8,935 bases of DNA from positions 1 to 8,935 of the forward strand of contig JAFGQM010000049.1 of assembly GCA_016935655.1 (NCBI GenBank). The letters are read 5' to 3'. A program made the position numbers and the translations under genes. Below are positions 6,242 to 8,935 of this stretch, one piece after another. Position 1 is the stretch's first letter. Every line of letters begins with the position of its first letter. This DNA is from Candidatus Altarchaeota archaeon. Its GTDB lineage: Archaea; Altiarchaeota; Altiarchaeia; JAFGQM01. The notes beneath the pieces are model-generated. The model was not told the DNA's origin, ran no database searches, and worked only from the letters and a program-made list of their open reading frames with translations.

Positions 6242-6583
6242 TTATTGGCTCGGAGGATAAAAGTTCCTGGGCACATCCCTGAAGCTCATATTCAGGCCTA
6301 GCTCTTCTAGTTCGTTGACTATTCCCTCGGCTCTTTCCGTGTCCCCTGCCATCCTTGCTTCTCTCATCTCCTCCATCAAAGCTTGCACCTCACTTTGGTT
6401 GACCCCCTCCGGCAGGTCAAAGAACCGGCTCACGTTCCTGTCACCCGGGAAGCCTCCCGGACCTCCAAACCGCTGGCCTCCCCGGTCGTTGGAATCTTGG
6501 CCGCCAAGAAGGCCCAAACCGAAAACCAGGGCCAAAAAAACAACCGCAGCCAAGGCCACCATCATGATTATCTTTTTATCCAT
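6242..6583 (-). CDS. Small Gly-rich secreted or anchored protein of the exporter operon
   Basis: No family recognised. The 113 residues start with a Lys-flanked hydrophobic segment (about 5-27) that can serve as signal anchor. No cysteine is present, so lipoprotein processing is excluded. A Gly/Arg-rich linker follows at about 34-48 (GGQRFGGPGGFPG), then a charged helical pair at about 62-96 with LMEEMREARMAGDTERAEGI and a C-terminal Pro-rich tail. Three N-x-S sequons (N50, N62, N98) lie in the predicted outside part and could be glycosylated in an archaeon. Start ATG 6583 sits inside the end of the ATPase gene (16-base overlap), which implies coupled translation with the exporter. Confidence 0.75.
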   Translation of the reverse strand: MDKKIIMMVALAAVVFLALVFGLGLLGGQDSNDRGGQRFGGPGGFPGDRNVSRFFDLPEGVNQSEVQALMEEMREARMAGDTERAEGIVNELEELGLNMSFRDVPRNFYPPSQ

Positions 6584-7275
6584 TTTCTTTTTGAGTCTGA
6601 ACTTATCTGCCCGTCCTTGAGCACAATCATCCTGTCAGCCATCTTCGCTATGCTCGTCTCATGGGTCACCATCACGAGAGTCTTGCCCTCTTCTCTATTT
6701 AGCTTCATGAGCAGTTTCATTATCATGTCCCCGGTCTTTGAGTCCAGGTTCCCGGTCGGCTCGTCTGCCAGTATTATGTCCGGGTCGTTCGCCAGCGCGC
6801 GCGCGATTGCCACCCTTTGCTGCTGGCCCCCGCTCATTTCAGCTGGGAGATTGCCTGCCTTTTCCGTTATGTCAACAAGCTCTAGGAGCTTTCTTACCCT
6901 CTCCTTCCTCCTCCCTTCCGGCGTCCCTCCGAACTCCATTGGCAGCTCTATGTTCTCAAAAGCGCTCATGCTCTTGACCAGGTTGAACTGCTGGAACACG
7001 AACCCCAGTTTCTCTCTCCTTAATTTTGCTTTTTCAAAGTCGCTCAGTTTCCCTATGTCCGCTCCCTCTATGTACACCTTCCCCTCCGTGGGCGTATCCA
7101 GGCAGCTTATCTGGTTGAGGAAGGTTGATTTCCCTGAGCCCGAATGGCCGGTGATGCTGACAAAGTCGCCCTTTTTGATTACAAGATCCACGCCCTTGAG
7201 CGCCTTGAACTCATTAGGTTTTCCATGGTTGTATGTCTTCACCAATCCCTCACATTTTATCTTCTCATCACTCAT
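6568..7275 (-). CDS. ABC transporter ATPase, MacB/LolD type
   Basis: Hydrolyses ATP on the cytoplasmic face to drive the adjoining FtsX-type permease. The 235 residues carry all expected motifs: Walker A GHSGSGKST (43-51), Q-loop FVFQQFNLV (92-100), signature MSGGQQQRVAIARAL (147-161), Walker B IILADEPTGNLD (167-178) and H-loop H205 in VMVTHE. The SGGQQQRVAIARAL and ADEPTGNLDSKTG strings are characteristic of the MacB/LolD/FtsE branch, which acts by transducing movement to extracytoplasmic domains and does not import solutes. Length is normal. The start ATG overlaps the permease stop by 8 bases (7268-7275), supporting obligate pairing. Confidence 0.95.
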   Translation of the reverse strand: MSDEKIKCEGLVKTYNHGKPNEFKALKGVDLVIKKGDFVSITGHSGSGKSTFLNQISCLDTPTEGKVYIEGADIGKLSDFEKAKLRREKLGFVFQQFNLVKSMSAFENIELPMEFGGTPEGRRKERVRKLLELVDITEKAGNLPAEMSGGQQQRVAIARALANDPDIILADEPTGNLDSKTGDMIMKLLMKLNREEGKTLVMVTHETSIAKMADRMIVLKDGQISSDSKRKWIKR

Positions 7276-8488
7276 ATCGCAACACCTCTATTGGGTCCAG
7301 TTTCGAGGCCTTCAGTGCGGGATAAATGCCGGCGCCGACCCCCAGTACAATAGCGAAGCCCATGCCGAAGATAACCAATTCAGGGGTGATTATACCGCTG
7401 AAATTTGTAATCGCCGGCATTATGTCAAGCCCTATATAGGCTATGATAAGTCCGGTGATGCCGCCGATAAGGCTCATTATCACCGCTTCCTGTAGGACCT
7501 GGTTAAGTATGGTGCCCCTGGTCGCGCCTATAGCCTTCATAATCCCCATGTCGCGCCTGCGCTCCATTACTGACATTATCATGGTGTTTGTAATCCCTAT
7601 CCCACCCACCAGGACTGCGACAGCGCCTATGCCCAATAGGGCTATCTGCATGTTGGCTAGCGATGACTCTATCTGGCGCAGCATGGTTACAAACGATCTT
7701 GCGCTGACGTCATCCTCGAACTGGTTGTTTATATCCTCAGTGAGGGCCTCGACATTACTGATATCTTCGGCTTTGACTATCAGGGACCTTATGGTGTCCT
7801 CGTCCTCTATGCTTTGCATCGTTGCTAGAGGCACATACGCCGCCCCGTCTATGTCGTCTTCCCCCGTTTCTTCCAGTATCCCGACCACATCAAAGAAATA
7901 AGATTCAGTCTCTTCACTGCCTTCGATTTCCTGGGCGTACTCGATTTCATCCCCTACATTCAGATTCTGGTTTATCGCAATGGAATACCCCAACAGGACC
8001 ACAGTCTCCCCAGAGTCACTATCATCAAGTCTCCTCCCGTCTGTGGCTACTATCTCCTCCCCCACCAGAGAGTCAATATCGGCGGGATCTATACCTGTAA
8101 ATGAAAGCGAGGTGAACATCCGGCCACCCGGCCCTCCGGGCATCATGACCCCCCCTCCAAAGCCTCTGCCACCAATCCCACTTATATCCCTTCCACCAAG
8201 GCCTCTGGTTATCCTATAGTTCGAGGTCGGTATCGCGCTCTTCACACCAGGAAGACTTCTTATCGACTCTATGATGTCTTCAGAGATACCCTCGTCATCG
8301 TCGATAGCGTTTACGTTCACGATGGCAGCCATATCCTCGAACTGCTCCTCCATTTGGGCACTCAGTCCTTCGGTTATCGCTCCAAGGGAGAGGACTAAGC
8401 CTATGCCCACGGCTATCCCCAGAATCGTGAGGAAACTCCTCGACTTATGCCTTCTTATGTTCCGCACAGCTATCCCAGTATTCGACAT
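7268..8488 (-). CDS. ABC transporter permease, MacB/FtsX type
   Basis: Membrane subunit of the exporter. The 406 residues follow the MacB permease plan: TM1 at about 19-39 after the motif RRHKSRSFLTILGI (12-25), a large extracytoplasmic domain at about 40-278, then TM2 (280-303), TM3 (332-357) and TM4 (370-391). The cytoplasmic coupling segment ERRRDMGIMKAIGATRGTI (309-327) and the C-terminal GIYPALKASKLDPIEVLRYE (387-406) are FtsX-family hallmarks. Odd feature: the outer domain contains a very Gly-rich stretch at about 96-123 (GLGGRD, GIGGRGFGGG, PGGPGG), apparently an insertion in a normally structured region. The family moves lipoproteins, peptides, macrolides or mechanical signals; the cargo here is unknown. 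ATG 8488 lies 3 bases past the stop of the upstream surface protein. Confidence 0.94.
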   Translation of the reverse strand: MSNTGIAVRNIRRHKSRSFLTILGIAVGIGLVLSLGAITEGLSAQMEEQFEDMAAIVNVNAIDDDEGISEDIIESIRSLPGVKSAIPTSNYRITRGLGGRDISGIGGRGFGGGVMMPGGPGGRMFTSLSFTGIDPADIDSLVGEEIVATDGRRLDDSDSGETVVLLGYSIAINQNLNVGDEIEYAQEIEGSEETESYFFDVVGILEETGEDDIDGAAYVPLATMQSIEDEDTIRSLIVKAEDISNVEALTEDINNQFEDDVSARSFVTMLRQIESSLANMQIALLGIGAVAVLVGGIGITNTMIMSVMERRRDMGIMKAIGATRGTILNQVLQEAVIMSLIGGITGLIIAYIGLDIMPAITNFSGIITPELVIFGMGFAIVLGVGAGIYPALKASKLDPIEVLRYE

Positions 8489-8491
8489 GTT

Positions 8492-8935
8492 TTAGATGAA
8501 GCCAAAGAGGTTTTTCCATCCCTTGGACTTGACCTCTCCCTTCCTCCTTTTCTTGTAGTATCTGTAGCCTAGATATCCTAGGATTACTGCCGCCACTACA
8601 TAGATCAAGGTGTCAAATGGAGAGCCGCCTCCGCGCCGGATACTTGTAAATCTCCCCGCAGTCAATGTGCTATCACTGGTTAAAGATGTCCCGGAGCCTA
8701 TAGTTATCTGCTCGGTTTGCTTTACCCTTTCGTTGTTTACCCCGGTGTACTCCAGGGTCAATGTAGCAGTACCTGTGTAAGACGTCGAGAAGGTGAATGT
8801 CGCTTCTTTGGTGACTTTTATACTCGACTTGTAGTCGACTATCTGCTGGCCCCTTGACTGTTGCGTCTGCTCAGTAGCAGAACTCTGGTCTTGGCTATCT
8901 TGGCTGCTTCCTCTGAGCCCTTGCGGAAAAGCCCC
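8492..8935 (-). CDS. C-terminally anchored extracytoplasmic protein (COG1361/NEW3-like), partial
   Basis: The frame is open from the right edge to the stop at 8492, giving 147 residues of a longer protein. A TTG at 8761 would give only 89 residues and is not the true start, since the frame continues upstream without a stop. In order: a Ser/Gln-rich low-complexity segment (SSQDSQDQSS, QTQQSRGQQ), a Thr-rich beta-type stretch (KVTKEATFTFSTSYTGTATL), a C-terminal hydrophobic helix (TLIYVVAAVILGYLGYRYY) and a strongly basic tail KKRRKGEVKSKGWK. This layout matches archaeal surface proteins encoded directly before MacB-type transporters, annotated as COG1361 or NEW3-domain proteins. By analogy with bacterial MacA it may be the extracytoplasmic partner of the permease; that role is inferred from position. 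The family call is tentative because the N-terminal domains lie outside the window. Confidence 0.75.
   Translation of the reverse strand, partial: GAFPQGLRGSSQDSQDQSSATEQTQQSRGQQIVDYKSSIKVTKEATFTFSTSYTGTATLTLEYTGVNNERVKQTEQITIGSGTSLTSDSTLTAGRFTSIRRGGGSPFDTLIYVVAAVILGYLGYRYYKKRRKGEVKSKGWKNLFGFI

Noticed and set aside
6383..7495. 370-codon plus-strand open frame
   Set aside because: It lies antisense across three clear genes (small protein, ATPase, permease). Its translation is Ser/Pro/Leu-rich without domains, as expected from the complement of real coding sequence.
8492..8761. 89-residue gene starting at TTG 8761
   Set aside because: The same frame is open to the window edge, with Thr/Ser/Gln-rich sequence continuous with the beta-type region, so this is the 3' end of a longer gene.

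Overview
The window looks archaeal. Several genes have TATA-like boxes about 24-25 bases upstream of the start codon and no Shine-Dalgarno sequence, which points to leaderless transcripts. The protein set also fits: a MacB-type ABC exporter with a Gly/Ser/Thr-rich anchored surface protein, a membrane-anchored winged-helix regulator of the COG2512 kind, a SHOCT protein and many N-x-S sequons on secreted proteins. Ile ATA and Arg AGG codons are frequent. The lineage cannot be fixed from the sequence; a euryarchaeal or DPANN-type genome is a guess. Genes are packed tightly, with overlaps of 4-16 bases and one pair of convergent stop codons one base apart.

Layout. 1-518 (minus): the N-terminal third of a bacterial-type homospermidine synthase, running off the left edge. 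519-685: a divergent promoter region. 686-1195 (plus): a secreted or anchored protein with six cysteines and no recognised family. 1197-2294 and 2297-2782 (minus): a catalytic-domain-only glycoside hydrolase family 15 protein, apparently coupled to an unrecognised helical protein whose 5' end is doubtful (possible frameshift at an eight-base homopolymer). 2863-4494 (minus): a complete glutamine-dependent asparagine synthetase, preceded by a 224-base intergenic region with the best promoter-like sequence in the window. 4719-5504 (minus): a carbon-nitrogen hydrolase with its own TATA box.

5541-8935 (minus) is one operon, in transcription order: a C-terminally anchored extracytoplasmic protein (partial, entering from the right edge), a MacB/FtsX-type permease, its ATPase, a small Gly-rich secreted or anchored protein, a SHOCT protein and a two-helix membrane protein with a cytoplasmic winged helix. 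It reads as an archaeal exporter or surface-lipoprotein-type machine, with an adaptor-like surface partner and probably its own membrane-bound regulator. The substrate cannot be read from the sequence.

No tRNA, rRNA, CRISPR array, insertion sequence or origin was seen. The genes left of 5541 are ordinary metabolic genes. The more unusual material is the exporter operon with its small proteins, the 5' end of the unknown gene near 2750-2825, and the asparagine synthetase leader.
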